A stretch of DNA of 64,000 nt. It comes from Euclidia mi. Its lineage: Eukaryota > Arthropoda > Insecta > Lepidoptera > Erebidae. The stretch covers positions 60,984,047-61,048,046 of the forward strand of contig OX123197.2 of NCBI GenBank assembly GCA_944739405.2, in the 5' to 3' direction. The notes beneath the pieces were generated by a model, which saw only the letters and a program-made list of their open reading frames with translations, searched no databases and had not been told where the DNA came from. Of this stretch, positions 10,533-21,186 are shown piece by piece (position 1 is the first letter of the stretch; every line of letters starts with the position of its first letter). The position numbers and the translations under genes are program-made.

Positions 10533-11640
10533 TTAGGTCATCTGTTGTTTCTTTAATAAAGTAAACAAATAATCTGGCCGCATAGCCCTTCTATCATGCC
10601 GACTTATTGCAGATTTCATTATCTCAGCAGAACTTAATTTTATTTTAAACTGCCTTTTAATGCCACCATGAATCTTAATGAAAGCTAATTCTTCAAGAAA
10701 ATCGTCATACAGTAGTGATAGTGGGTACTTACCCTCACTGGGTGCCATTGTTATGACGACATCTTGCTCATTATCAAGTAAAGTTTCAACATTACCGGGA
10801 TTTACCGGTTCATCTATTAACTCACCAAGTTCACATGTGCATTCATTGTTATCTGTACAATCGTCATTAGCATCAACTGCGTCGCCATATGCCCAGTTAT
10901 CATCGTATGTAATTTTTAATTCTTTAAATAAGTCTGTCTGGACTAAATATTTTGCTGCGTCTCTCACTATTGCAGGACGAATACGCTCTTGACGACCGTG
11001 TTTGTAGCACATTTTTCGCTTTAAAATAAGTGTTATTATATGACTATCAGATGCATGCCTTGGTAACGCTGAGACCATAGTGTTAACATCGACTGGAACG
11101 TTCACTACATTGCCTACCAATCCATGTTGAAAACTGAGACCTTGACCTCGCCTAACTATTTTAAGGAATATATGTCGTGGTGATACAATACGCTCCTCAA
11201 GTGGAGTAAGTTGTTGCAGAACGTCTGGAATTACAGGATAAGTTAGACCATTATACATGGCGAGCCGTGGTATTTTGCCTTCTTTTAGATATTTTTGACA
11301 CGTGTAACAAAATGAACCATACTCACCAGATGTATTGATTAGAAATAGTTTTCTTGTAGATTCTTGTGACCTCTGTAATCTCTTTGATAGTCTGTTTTTT
11401 ATTCTCTCCTTAATTTTAACGTCTTCTTTGTTTCTCGATACACGTTTTTTCTCTTTATTATATTTTTTAAGGTCTTCTGACGATTTTCGTTTCCGAGGGA
11501 CAGAAAGAGTTTTTTGAGAAAGTGTATCAACAGACTCAGAATCTAGTAAAGGCGCAGTGTGTTTAGGAGTATACGACATGGATATTGGCGTAGATGACTT
11601 TGGTGTATATGTCATGGAGTACATTAAAGTATCAGGGATT
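10533..11640 (-). pseudogene. Helentron N-terminal region (DUF6570-like)
   Basis: The 363-residue open frame from 11624 is in the same frame as the Rep segment, separated only by TAA at 10533-10535. It has a basic segment (KKYNKEKKRVSRNKEDVK, RSKRL-type) and a Cys pair (FCYTCQKYLKEGKIPRLA). The block LTPLEERIVSPRHIFLKI…GLVGNVVNVPVDVNTMVSAL…KRKMCYKHGR is what I recognise as the domain preceding Rep in Helentron proteins (called DUF6570 in Pfam, from memory). An acidic, Cys-containing linker follows. The ATG at 11624 is not a true start because in-frame coding extends to about 11990. Confidence 0.82.
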
Positions 11641-11990
11641 AAGAGTTCATTATTGATCTGAAGATGTTGATCTTGAGATTCCTCGAGGCCCGTCGCTGTT
11701 TGATATGCTACAGCTAGCCTATTAATTTTAGGATGATTTTGCTTGTATTTTTGTTTAGCTTTAAGAACTTCTTCTGAGCGGGATTTTTCAGACTTGTTAG
11801 GACGATCACCTTTGTTACGTTTAGGACGACCAACATTTGAATCTTGTGTATTGACTTGAAGATTTTGACCTTGAGATTTCTCGAGGTCCGTTGCCGTATG
11901 ATACGCTACAGCTGGCCGTTCTTGTTCTAAGCGGTATATTTCGGACTTTTTAGGACGACCACCTTTATTGCGTTTAGGACGGCCAACCTT
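11640..11990 (-). repeat. Two imperfect AT-hook-like coding repeats in the Helentron
   Basis: In the frame leading into the DUF6570-like region, two units each start with GRPKRNKG(G/D)RP(K/N)KSE (11939-11990 and 11787-11840). Each continues to AVAY(H/Q)TAT(D/G)LE(K/E)SQ. The unit is an internal duplication. The GRPKR / GRPKK cores resemble AT-hooks, which bind the AT minor groove, so DNA binding is a reasonable inference. Upstream, an A/T run of nine bases (12002-12010) is where the frame is lost from the OTU segment. Confidence 0.7.
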
Positions 11991-12627
11991 AGAATCTAGA
12001 GTTTTTTTTTACCAAGCTTACCTTAATATGATTGTATGTATTATTAAGAAATCCTTCGGACACAATTGGCAAACAAAAATCATAATGACCTGATGATAAA
12101 TTGCCTGAAAGAAGTAAACGCTTTATTGCATATCCTTCTCTACCAAATACACCCCTCAAAATACCCGTATTACGTTCATACACTTCGAATCTCGCTGGAT
12201 ACAAACATCCTGCTGCCTTCACCTCAGCAGTACCGCCATAGCTAGAGGATTGGAGCATCGTAGCTTTGTACTCATGTCGTGAAGAGAAAGGATCTCTTCG
12301 GGCATCGCTTGTATACAAATGAAACTCGTCCCAGTTATTTTAAATATAAACAACTATTGTGGTCCTTAGTATTTGTTCAAAATTAGTGGTATTATAAATA
12401 GAGAACGCTATTGCATGAAATAAACAACTTCCATCGGGAGGCATAGGTATTATACTATGTAAAATAGTATTTTCGTTGACAATTAATGCAAATATAGCCA
12501 TAATTATATTGTGATAGTATGTTAAAACTGTCCACACCATGTCCACACTACAGTTATAAAAGAGCGCGTATGTCATAGTGACGTCTAGATGACAAGCTGG
12601 CTGGTCGTCAAACAGAATAATTAGCAA
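11989..12627 (-). pseudogene. Helentron OTU-like cysteine protease domain, one stop codon
   Basis: The frame opening at 12627 contains MPPDGSCLFHAIAFSIY, the OTU catalytic Asp/Cys block (DGxCLF). It ends at TAA 12340-12342. The same frame resumes without shift (NNWDEFHLYTSDARRDPF) and holds YGGTAEVKAAGCLY. It ends in LLLSGNLSSGHYDFCLP with the catalytic-His block (GHYD). So a single nonsense codon splits an otherwise complete OTU fold of about 170 residues. OTU domains are deubiquitinase-like and are known from some Helentrons. The role in transposition is unknown. The frame then runs into the A-run at 12002-12010 and stops at 11989-11991. Confidence 0.85.
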
Positions 12628-12654
12628 AAAGGTTTGAAGACTATGTAATTATTT

Positions 12655-12750
12655 GAAATCTCAATCAGCCTATAGCAGTCCACAGCTGGACATAGGCCTC
12701 TCCCATCACGCACCACAGTACACGGTCCTCAGCCTTCCGCATCCTTTATC
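12655..12750 (-). mobile_element. RTE-type LINE 3' end between OTU region and tandem array
   Basis: Plus-strand text AGCAGTCCACAGCTGGACAT and AGGCCTCTCCCA is the reverse complement of the typical lepidopteran RTE 3' end (ATGTCCAGCTGTGGACTGCT). It is about 95 bp, with no coding content beyond the terminal codons. It is either an insertion into the Helentron or a fragment captured with the array. Confidence 0.65.
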
Positions 12751-14040
12751 TGTGCTATAAGACGTTGCTTCGTACCAAATTTCAAGATTTTGAGTTCACG
12801 GCAAGTACCCTGTAGGTTTTGATTCCCTTGCGAGTAGTCGCGAGTTTGAAAATATGATTATATTGCTTTTTCTTTTGATTGCGTAGGCATAGAAGTTTGA
12901 TTTTGTTACAGCCTAACGGTGTTATATACCTGAGTATTTGATATGAATTTCAATTTAATACCTCTACGCGTTCAAGAGAACGGGGTTGTAACTTTAAATT
13001 TATTAAAAATATTTTTATTATATGATGTAACTAAAAATTGACGGTTATCGCAATTTTTCCTTTATATGTGATATACGACGTTGCTTCGTACCAAATTTCA
13101 AGATTTTGAGTTCACGGGAAGTACCCTGTAGGTTTTGATTCCCTTGCGAGTACTCGGGAGTTTGAAAATATGCTTATATTGATCTTTCTTTTGATTACGA
13201 TGACATAGAAATTTGATTTTGTTATAACTTAACGGTGTTATATCCTTGAGTATTTGATATGAATTTCAATTGAATACCTCTACGCGTTCAAGAGAAAGGA
13301 GTAGAAACTTTAAAATTATTAAAAATATTTTTTATATGCTGTAACTAAAAATTAACAGTTTTCGCAATTTTTCCTTTATATGTGATATAAGACGTTGCTT
13401 CGTACCAAGTTTCAAGATTTTGAGTTCACGGAAAGTACCCTGTAGGTTTTGATTCCCTTGCGAGTAGTCGCGAGTTTGAAAATATGATTATATTGCTTTT
13501 TCTTTTGATTGCGTAGACATAGAAGTTTGATTTTGTTACAGCCTAACGGTTTTATATACTTGAGTATTTGATATGAATTTCAATTTAATACCTCTACGCG
13601 TTCAAGAGAACGGGGTTGTAACTTTAAATTTATTAAAAGTATTTTTATTATATGATGTAACTAAAAATTGACGGTTATCGCAATTTTTCCTTTATATGTG
13701 ATATTAGACGTTGCTTCGTACCAAATTTCAAGATTTTGAGTTCACGGGAAGTACCCTGTAGGTTTTGATTCCCTTGCGAGTACTCGCGAGTTTGAAAATA
13801 TGCTTATATTGATCTTTCTTTTGATTACGTTGATATAGAAGTTTGATTTTGTTACAACTTAACGGTGTTATATACTTGAGTATTTGATATGAATTTCAAT
13901 TGAATACCTCTACGCGTTCAAGAGAAAGGGGTAGAAACTTTAAAGTTATTAAAAATATTTTTTTATATGCTGTAACTAAAAATTAACGGTTTTCGCAATT
14001 TTTCCTTTATATGTGATATAAGACGTTGCTTCGTACCAAA

Positions 14041-14697
14041 GAACAATGGCCACTTCTCATACATTGAATGACCTGATAATGAATTATTGTGTATATAGAT
14101 AAAATGTATAAAAACAAGTAGCTCTATTATCAAGAAATTATACTGTAAAGACAGTTTTTCTTATAAAGGTCTAGGAATTACATAATACACCGAAATTAGT
14201 TCGTATTAATTTGACAGATTCACCCATGTCCAATGTCACCACCGGCCTCGTTACGTCAAAAACGTTCCGTTGCATCCTTATCCAATGTTTTCAACGGCAG
14301 AAATATATTTATATTTATCTTTTTATATCTTTTAACATACAAAAATACATTCATTTATGATTAGCTTTTAACAACTTGATTCAATTTATATAAAAAATTA
14401 AATTTTCTCGAGGTTTTGACAAAACCAGTTGCTAAAGATGTGGTATAAGTGAAATGGAACGTAGCTAAACAAGGAAGTATTATCGGGCACAGATAATATA
14501 ACAGTGCAGCGAATAAAAAATATTTTGATAAGGATGCGTTCACGAGTTCTAGAACATCTTTACAACCCAAAACTTTTCTTTTTACCTAGACTTCTATAAA
14601 ATATAATTGTTAGTGAAATCATTACACTAAAAAATAACCTTAATTTTAAAATAAGTTTTATCTCTATACATGTTTAGGTCAAAAATGGCCATTGTTC
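14041..14697. mobile_element. 657-bp element with short terminal inverted repeats, copy 1
   Basis: Begins GAACAATGGCCA and ends TGGCCATTGTTC, perfect 12-bp terminal inverted repeats (15 bp if flanking AAA/TTT are counted). It interrupts a 315-bp monomer exactly between CCAAA and TTTCAAG, with no target duplication. It holds a 69-codon minus-strand frame (14361-14570) without recognisable motif. The superfamily is unknown. Confidence 0.8.
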
Positions 14698-15644
14698 TTT
14701 CAAGATTTGGAGTTCACGGGAAGTACCCTGTAGGTTTTGATTCACTTGCGAGTACTCGCGAGTTTGAAAATATGCTTATATTGATCTTTCTTTTGATTGC
14801 GTTGACATAGAAGTTTGATTTTGTTGCAGCCTAACGGTATTATATACTTGAGTATTTGATATGAATTTCAATTTGATACCTCCACGCGTTCAAGAGAAAG
14901 GGGTAGTAACTTTAAATTTATTAAAAATATTTTTATTATATGATGTAACTAAAAATTAACAGTTTTCGCAATTTTTCCTTTATATGTGATATAAGACGTT
15001 GCTTCGTACCAAATTTCAAGATTTTGAGTTCACGGAAAGTACCCTGTAGGTTTTGATTCCCTTGCGAGTAGTCGCGAGTTTGAAAATATGATTATATTGC
15101 TTTTTCTTTTGATTGCGTAGACATAGAAGTTTGATTTTGTTACAGCCTAACGGTTTTATATACTTGAGTATTTGATATGAATTTCAATTTAATACCTCTA
15201 CGCGTTCAAGAGAACGGGGTTGTAACTTTAAATTTATTAAAAGTATTTTTATTATATGATGTAACTAAAAATTGACGGTTATGGCAATTTTTCCTTTATA
15301 TGTGATATAAGACGTTGCTTCGTACCAAATTTCAAGATTTTGAGTTCACGGGAAGTACCCTGTAGGTTTTGATTCCCTTGCGAGTACTCGCGAGTTTGAA
15401 AATATGCTTATATTGATCTTTCTTTTGATTACGTTGATATAGAAGTTTGATTTTGTTACAACTTAACGGTGTTATATACTTGAGTATTTGATATGAATTT
15501 CAATTGAATACCTCTACGCGTTCAAGAGAAAGGGGTAGAAACTTTAAAGTTATTAAAAATATTTTTTTGTATGCTGTAACTAAAAATTAACGGTTTTCGC
15601 AATTTTTCCTTTATATGTGATATAAGACGTTGCTTCGTACCAAA

Positions 15645-16301
15645 GAACAATGGCCACTTCTCATACATTGAATAAACTGATAATGAATTATTGTGTATAT
15701 AGATAAAATGTATAAAAACAAGTAGCTCTATGATCAAGAAATTATACTGTAAAGACAGTTTTTCTTATAAAGGTCTAGGAATTACATAATACACCGAAAT
15801 TAGTTCGTATTAATTTGACAGATTCACCCATGTCCAATGTCACCACCGGCCTCGTTACGTCAAAAACGTTCCGTTGCATCCTTATCCAATGTTTTCAACG
15901 GCAGAAATATATTTATATTTATCTTTTTATATCTTTTAACATACAAAAATACATTCATTTATGATTAGCTTTTAACAACTTGATTCAATTTATATAAAAA
16001 ATTAAGTTTTCTCGAGGTTTTGACAAAACCAGTTGCTAAAGATGTGGTATAAGTGTAATGGAACGTAGCTAAACAAGGAAGTATTATCGGGCACAGATAA
16101 TATAACAGTGCAGCGAATAAAAAATATTTTGATAAGAATGCGTTCACGAGTTCTAGAACATCTTTACAACCCAAAACTTTTCTTTTTACCTAGACTTCTA
16201 TAAAATATAATTGTTAGTGAAATCATTACACTAAAAAATAACCTTAATTTTAAAATAAGTTTTATCTCTATACATGTTTAGGTCAAAAATGGCCATTGTT
16301 C
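15645..16301. mobile_element. 657-bp element, copy 2 (same site in the duplicated unit)
   Basis: Same length, same borders and same position within the monomer as 14041-14697. It therefore arose by duplication of the 1604-bp unit, not by a second insertion. The 69-codon frame recurs at 15965-16174 with a few changes. Confidence 0.85.
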
Positions 16302-16863
16302 TTTCAAGATTTGGAGGTCACGGGAAGTACCCTGTAGGTTTTGATTCACTTGCGAGTACTCGCGAGTTTGAAAATATGCTTATATTGATCTTTCTTTTGA
16401 TTGCGTTGACATAGAAGTTTGATTTTGTTGCAGCCTAACGGTATTATATACTTGAGTATTTGATATGAATTTCAATTTGATACCTCCACGCGTTCAAGAG
16501 AAATGGGTAGTAACTTTAAATTTATTAAAAATATTTTTATTATATGATGTAACTAAAAATTTACAGTTTTTGCAATTTTTCCTTTATATGTGATATAAGA
16601 CGTTGCTTCGTACTAAATTTCAAGATTCTGAGTTCACGGGAAGTACCCTATAGGTTTTGATTCCAATACGAGTTTGAAAATGTGCTGCAATTTGCAGCAT
16701 AATCGGCTGTATCTTTTGATTGCGTTGGATTAGAAGTTTGAATTTTTTACAGCTCTATGGAACCGTAGATTGGAGTATTTGGTATAAATTTCAGTTTGAT
16801 ACCTCCACGCATTCCTGAGAAAAAGGGTCTTGACAGACGGACGGACAACAAAGTGGTCCTATA

Positions 16864-16905
16864 AGGGTTCCGTTTTTTCCTTTTGAGGTACGGAACCCTA
16901 AAAAG
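16864..16905 (-). repeat. Helentron 5' terminus
   Basis: AGGGTTCCGT (16864-16873) pairs with ACGGAACCCT (16890-16899). The outer repeat GTACGGAACCCT (16888-16899) is the inverse of 5615-5626. Just inside is GACAGACGGACGGACAACAA, the hallmark of this moth repeat family. Confidence 0.8.
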
Positions 16906-17587
16906 TCAAATAAAGATAATACATTTACAGGAAATATATAATTATGGGTACGCGGAACGTCAGGCCTCCGTCACCGTGATTAAGGAACACTCAAAACAGA
17001 CTCGACTAAATTAACTATAGATTGTTTATTTATAAGTGGACGAAATAGTTGATGGGTGTAATTTTGGGAGGAATTTGAAAGACAATTATGAAGGGTAGAA
17101 GTTGCAGGACGTTGTTATATGTAGTATGGCATGCTTATCTATACTAGGCTAAAGAAGTTTGCGTAGGCGAAACACGTGCAGCAGCTGTCGGATTTTGGAA
17201 CATTGAAAAGTTGGAGTTTGAGTTTATGTCGGGGTAACGTAATGAGAAATGTTTAAAAGTACCAATTGCATCCATTCTTCTTTCAATTACAAAAGACTAG
17301 AGGATACACGGAACATACATGGCAAGTTTCATCTTCTTGCAAGAAATAGTTTTGGCTGTCCGTTGTCTGTAAGTCAGTCAGTAATGCAAGAAGTTTATAT
17401 GAATAGATTTTTAAACTACAGTATTATGAATATACAAGATTTTGCCTATCGCAGAGTAATTGAAAATAAAAATTTGTAATACATCCGATCTCTTTGTCAG
17501 GTATAAAAGAAATCAGCCCATAAATATATGAATTATATTCTATAATATGTATTCATTGCACCTCACAATTTAACTTATAATTTCGGA
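16906..17587. other. No feature recognised
   Basis: Unassigned. The 76-codon frame at 17249-17479 has no recognisable motif. Confidence 0.4.
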
Positions 17588-17599
17588 TACTACGAAAAT

Positions 17600-18005
17600 T
17601 GGCCGTGTGGTTGACGGCATAGAATACAAGTGTCACCACCAGTATCTTCCCGTGGGTGTCGTTAGAGGCGACTAAGGGATAACACGATGCAAATACCATC
17701 TTTGCGTAGAGACGGAAAACTCGACATCAAACCCCATACGACTGCCTCGTTGGTCTCGCGGCATAAATGTGCGCGTGGGATCGGGAGGTCCCGGGTTCGA
17801 TTCCTGGGTCGGGCAGTGTTATTGGGTTTTTCTGTCACGAAATTCTCAGTAGCAGCACGGAGTCTGGAAATGTGCCCGGTACGGCAATAGGCTCGCCCCT
17901 TATTACGTGGGACTAAAGTATATCTGTCGAAAAGTGAGTGTAGAAATACACCTCTGCCTACCCCTTCGGGGATAAAAGGCGTGACGATATGTATGTATGT
18001 ATGTG
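17600..18005 (+). mobile_element. SINE, head type C with 5' extension, complete
   Basis: Flanked by the 12-bp target duplication TACTACGAAAAT (17588-17599, 18006-18017). A 5' extension of about 145 bp (GTGTGGTTGACGGCATAGAA … GGCGACTAAGGGATAACACG … GACGGAAAACTCGACATC) precedes a tRNA-like head (GCCTCGTTGGTCTCGCGGCA, B box GGGTTCGATTCCTGG). The shared body and tail follow, ending CCCCTTCGGGGATAAAAGG, CGTGAC and (ATGT)n. Copies with the same extension are at 25815 and 61999. Confidence 0.92.
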
Positions 18006-18540
18006 TACTACGAAAATAAAATAATAAATTTAAATGTTCATTGACCCTGACCACATTTAAATTCAATCTCACTGTACAATTTTTGTTTCCACTTGAGCTC
18101 CAATTAAGTACTGGTTGGTTTCCTTTCAAATAATTGTAAGTGGATGCTCTCATTCCACCTCACCGCTGGAGGCTCAACCATTTAATTTATTGCTTCAGTG
18201 CTTCATTATATAATTTAAAATAGTGTGAATAATGTTAAAATTACGGTGTGGTTATTATTAAAACTAAGATTCCGATTTCCGATTAAATAACAGTGAAGGA
18301 AACACAAAGTGTTGGTCGAAAGTTCGAAATCGCAGCACTTTACGCAGTGTTAAATTTTCCGTATATTTTCATTTTCTGTAAAGAATTACTTTGTAGAAAA
18401 ACTTGATAGACATCCAGTTGTGGACTGCAAAATGCTGTATTTATAAGTGAAAGTAAATACCATAATAAGTGAAATTGTATGCTGTCAATAGTATTAACGA
18501 GAATAATAACAGAATGAGAACATAACTTTGAAAAGTCATT

Positions 18541-18615
18541 AGTGCGTGCCGTAGATTCGAATCCGTGACCCTCTGCGTAGCAGTTCGTCTCTCAACTAGG
18601 CTATCGCTGCTGTTT
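18541..18615 (-). mobile_element. tRNA-like SINE head fragment
   Basis: The minus strand reads GCAGCGATAGCCTAGTTGAG (A-box side), GCAGAGGGTCACGGATTCGA and an ATTCGAATC B-box-like core. A related head forms the 5' part of the element at 24085-24520. Only the head is present. Confidence 0.5.
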
Positions 18616-18829
18616 AAGTTATCTACTACTCGTTTATGATTTCCATCAAAAATACCTCCACGATATCATCATAATACACTACACTTGATTAGTACTTTGT
18701 GGGTAGTTGTAGCACTAACACCAAAAATTTAGAGGTCTGCATTTTAAATTGAAATAAAATAGTATAACTATCAATTAAACAATTTTAATGCTACTAAATC
18801 ATTAATAACAACAAATACCTGCCAGTTTA

Positions 18830-19603
18830 GTGTTATCCACATTCTTAACACACATTTCTCACTTCACCAACAACACTGTGACAATGGCTGAATCACTGCA
18901 AGAATCCATCAGCAGTTTGAGGGAAGTGTTCCTGAAGCGGATGGCGGACTTCGAGGCGGAGCTTCCAAAATCACAAGGCACCCCATCAATGACATCGTTG
19001 ACTTCCGAGTACAACTCCTTTAAGTCTTTTGTTATGGAGGCACTTAATGGATTCCAACGCCAAATTGAGATCCTGGCGCGTACAGTGGACACCATGGAAA
19101 TGAGATCCAGGAGGAAGATTTTGCTGCTGCACGGTGTGACAGAGGACAAGGCGGAGGACATGGTTCAGGTGGTGATAGGTGTTGTTAAGCAGCATCTTAA
19201 AACGGACGTGGCCGCTACTGACATCCGCCGCTGTCACAGAATGGGACGTCCATCAGCTGATCACAAGCCCCGGCCCATTGTAGTGAAATTTACTACCACT
19301 TCTGTTCGTGATGGTGTTTGGTTCAGTAAGACTAAGTTTAAGGGCTCCGGTATCACTATCTCGGAGTTCCTCACAAAGCAGCGGCATGAGACATTTATGG
19401 CCGCGCGTCAAAAGTTTGGTGTGTCGAATTGCTGGACAAAGGATGGCGTCATACATATTCTGGCATCGGAAGGCTCGCGTCATCGTGTAGTTAGCATAGG
19501 CGAGCTACATAAGATTGAGCAGAAGGATCTGCAGAAGCCTCCCACCGTTCCGAAGCAGACTGCCAAATCAAAACGCACAGTTGCTCAGAAAAAGCAAACT
19601 TAG
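18830..19603 (+). CDS. LINE ORF1 protein (coiled coil plus RRM-like)
   Basis: Intact 257-residue frame. The start could be the ATG at 18830 or the one at 18884 (MAESLQESISS); the second gives a cleaner N-terminus. Residues of about 20-90 are predicted to form a helix/coiled coil (SISSLREVFLKRMADFEAEL, FQRQIEILARTVDTMEMRS). Residues of about 95-175 (RRKILLLHGVTED … DIRRCHRMGRP … RPIVVKFT) resemble the RRM-like core of L1-type ORF1 proteins. A basic tail (KQTAKSKRTVAQKKQT) ends it. Known role in the family: trimeric RNA-binding chaperone of the element's own RNA. GC content is higher than in the flanks. It is the best preserved frame of this element. Confidence 0.85.
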   Translation: MLSTFLTHISHFTNNTVTMAESLQESISSLREVFLKRMADFEAELPKSQGTPSMTSLTSEYNSFKSFVMEALNGFQRQIEILARTVDTMEMRSRRKILLLHGVTEDKAEDMVQVVIGVVKQHLKTDVAATDIRRCHRMGRPSADHKPRPIVVKFTTTSVRDGVWFSKTKFKGSGITISEFLTKQRHETFMAARQKFGVSNCWTKDGVIHILASEGSRHRVVSIGELHKIEQKDLQKPPTVPKQTAKSKRTVAQKKQT

Positions 19604-20117
19604 TTTGTTGTTGTGTAAGATTTCCGGTCCGGGTATTGACTAGTAAGTATTAGTACACTTCTGATTTTCGCTTGTACCCACTATAAAATCATTTTTCCAC
19701 CTTATTATGATATTTTAAACAGCTTTTATTTTTATTTTGCCGGTGCTTGCTATTTTCTTTCACAGAAATTCAATTTCTCAATGATTTCTCATGATGACCA
19801 TCTGTCACACATGTCAGTCATGTCAACTGTCACTTTTTTTTCTTTCTGTTTGGATACAAGTCTTTTGGTTAATTCTATAATTATAATTATATTCATGTTT
19901 TTTTTCCAATATATTTTGTATTGTATTAACTGTTCTTCTAGCCCGGACCGATGTTTACGTTGTATTATCTTACCAAAACTTTTACTTTTTTTTTTCTCTG
20001 TTTTCGTCTGTTAGCACAACTGGCAGGTGGTATATGTTTGTAAATAAGTTAATTTTATATATATTTTTTTTTATGTATATATATATATATTCCTATTTAT
20101 ATTATTTAATGTAAGTA

Positions 20118-21185
20118 TTGTGTATTTATATATTCACGATTGATTCATTATGTAATATAAGCGATACTGATAGCTTTTACTCAACATGTAGCTTAGATGA
20201 TAGTTTTTCCAGTATACCTTCACTAACTGATAGCCTCAATTCTCAGTTTTCTGATGTACCCAAGAATATTAATGCTGTTCATATCAATGCCCAAAGCATA
20301 CCGGCACATTTCCCTGATATGCTGGCCAATCTTGACTGTAAGAATATTCATGCTATCCTTGTTTCTGAGTCATGGCTTAAGCCTTGCCTCCCCTCTACTT
20401 CATATTCCCTACCCGGTTTTCAACTCATTAGAAATGATCGAGCGGTTGGGGGCGGTGGTGGCGTTGCCATATACCTACGCTCACATATCTCCTATAAAAA
20501 TGTTAGTATGTCTGCACAGCTACCGCCACCAAACGCCGGTGAACACTTATTTCTCGAAATTATACTAAACCACACTAAGGTCCTGCTCGGCGTATATTAT
20601 TGTCCTTCCCTACGTATAGATTACTTCCAGAGTTTCGAAACCTTATTGGTCAATCTTACGCCCTCTTACAGTCACACAATCATAATGGGTGATTTCAATA
20701 CTTGCTTACTCAAGAACGATGCCCGCTCTTCTTCTCTTCTTTCCACTTCTACTGCCTGTAACTTGTCGATATTGCCTTCAAACGCTACTCATCATTTTTC
20801 AAACTCTAATCCTTCACTTCTTGACCTTATCATGGTCTCTTCAAGAGAACATGTTTCTGTGCATGGGCAATACCCAGCAGACATGTTCTCCTATCATGAC
20901 CTTCTCTTTATATCATACAAAATCCGTCCACCTAAGAGTAAGCCTAAAATACTTAAGCAGCGCAATTTTGCTGGCATGGACATTGATAGCTTACGTAAAG
21001 ATGCAAGTGATGTAGACTGGACTTCACTTACTCACTATGAATCAGTTGATGATAAAGTCGATATCTTCACCTATCAAATAATTAAACTTTATGATAAGCA
21101 TGCGCCAATTCGTCCGGTGAAAATCAAACATCCTCCCTCTCCGTGGCTCACTGACAATATAAAACAGCTTATACCTCAATATTGA
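20118..21185 (+). pseudogene. LINE ORF2 endonuclease domain
   Basis: AP-endonuclease domain of the same LINE. The 355-residue frame shows AVHINAQSIPAHFPDM, ILVSESWLKP (catalytic Glu), GVAIYLRSH, VLLGVYYCPS, IIMGDFNTCLL, LLDLIMVS and YHDLLFISY (in place of S-D-H). It then runs into the linker (SPWLTDNIKQLI) and stops at 21183-21185. The real start probably lies near or upstream of 20190. The frame is interrupted because the linker is shortened and the RT continues in another frame. Confidence 0.8.
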
Positions 21186-21186
21186 T

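Larger units (their letters stand above)
12761..16863. repeat. Helentron 5' tandem array, about 315-bp monomers, with 1604-bp higher-order repeat
   Basis: Monomers begin with GACGTTGCTTCGTACCAAA at 12761, 13077, 13391, 13707, 14022, 14995, 15311, 15626 and 16599 (steps 314-317 apart from the interrupted ones). Each contains AGTACCCTGTAGG, TGCGAGTACTCGCGAGTTTG and TACGCGTTCAAGAGAA. The last, degenerate monomer runs into the element's 5' terminus, so the array seems to have grown from subterminal sequence. Segment 13391-14994 is repeated almost exactly as 14995-16598 (1604 bp). Each copy contains two monomers and one interrupted by the same 657-bp insert. Confidence 0.93.
5578..16905 (-). mobile_element. 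Autonomous-type Helentron (Helitron2), about 11.3 kb, inactivated
   Basis: A rolling-circle-type DNA transposon with coding capacity on the minus strand. Both ends are visible. Subterminal inverted repeats of 12 bp, AGGGTTCCGTAC (5615-5626) and GTACGGAACCCT (16888-16899), lie just inside the borders. The left (3') border has a hairpin from GCGAGTC/GACTCGC (5594-5608). The right (5') border pairs AGGGTTCCGT (16864-16873) with ACGGAACCCT (16890-16899). Minus-strand coding order is OTU protease, AT-hook-like repeats, DUF6570-like region, HUH Rep, PIF1-like helicase, AP endonuclease. That domain set is typical of animal Helentrons. In-frame stops and frameshifts in every part make this copy non-functional. 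Confidence 0.85.

Noticed and set aside
12340..12627. OTU-like frame considered as a host deubiquitinase gene
   Set aside because: It lies inside the Helentron termini, is followed in the same orientation by Rep-helicase, and is interrupted by a stop.
14361..14570. 69-codon frame duplicated at 15965-16174
   Set aside because: It lies within the 657-bp insert that was copied by the 1604-bp duplication. No motif, and no reason to think it is translated.
12761..16600. Regular repeats considered as a CRISPR-like or clustered-repeat system
   Set aside because: Units are 315-bp tandem monomers without unique spacers, in a eukaryotic transposon.
17765..17816. tRNA-like sequences with good B boxes (also near 4680, 23700, 26010, 29230, 62165)
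   Set aside because: They are SINE heads: acceptor stems do not pair properly, and each is joined to the same SINE body and tail with target duplications.
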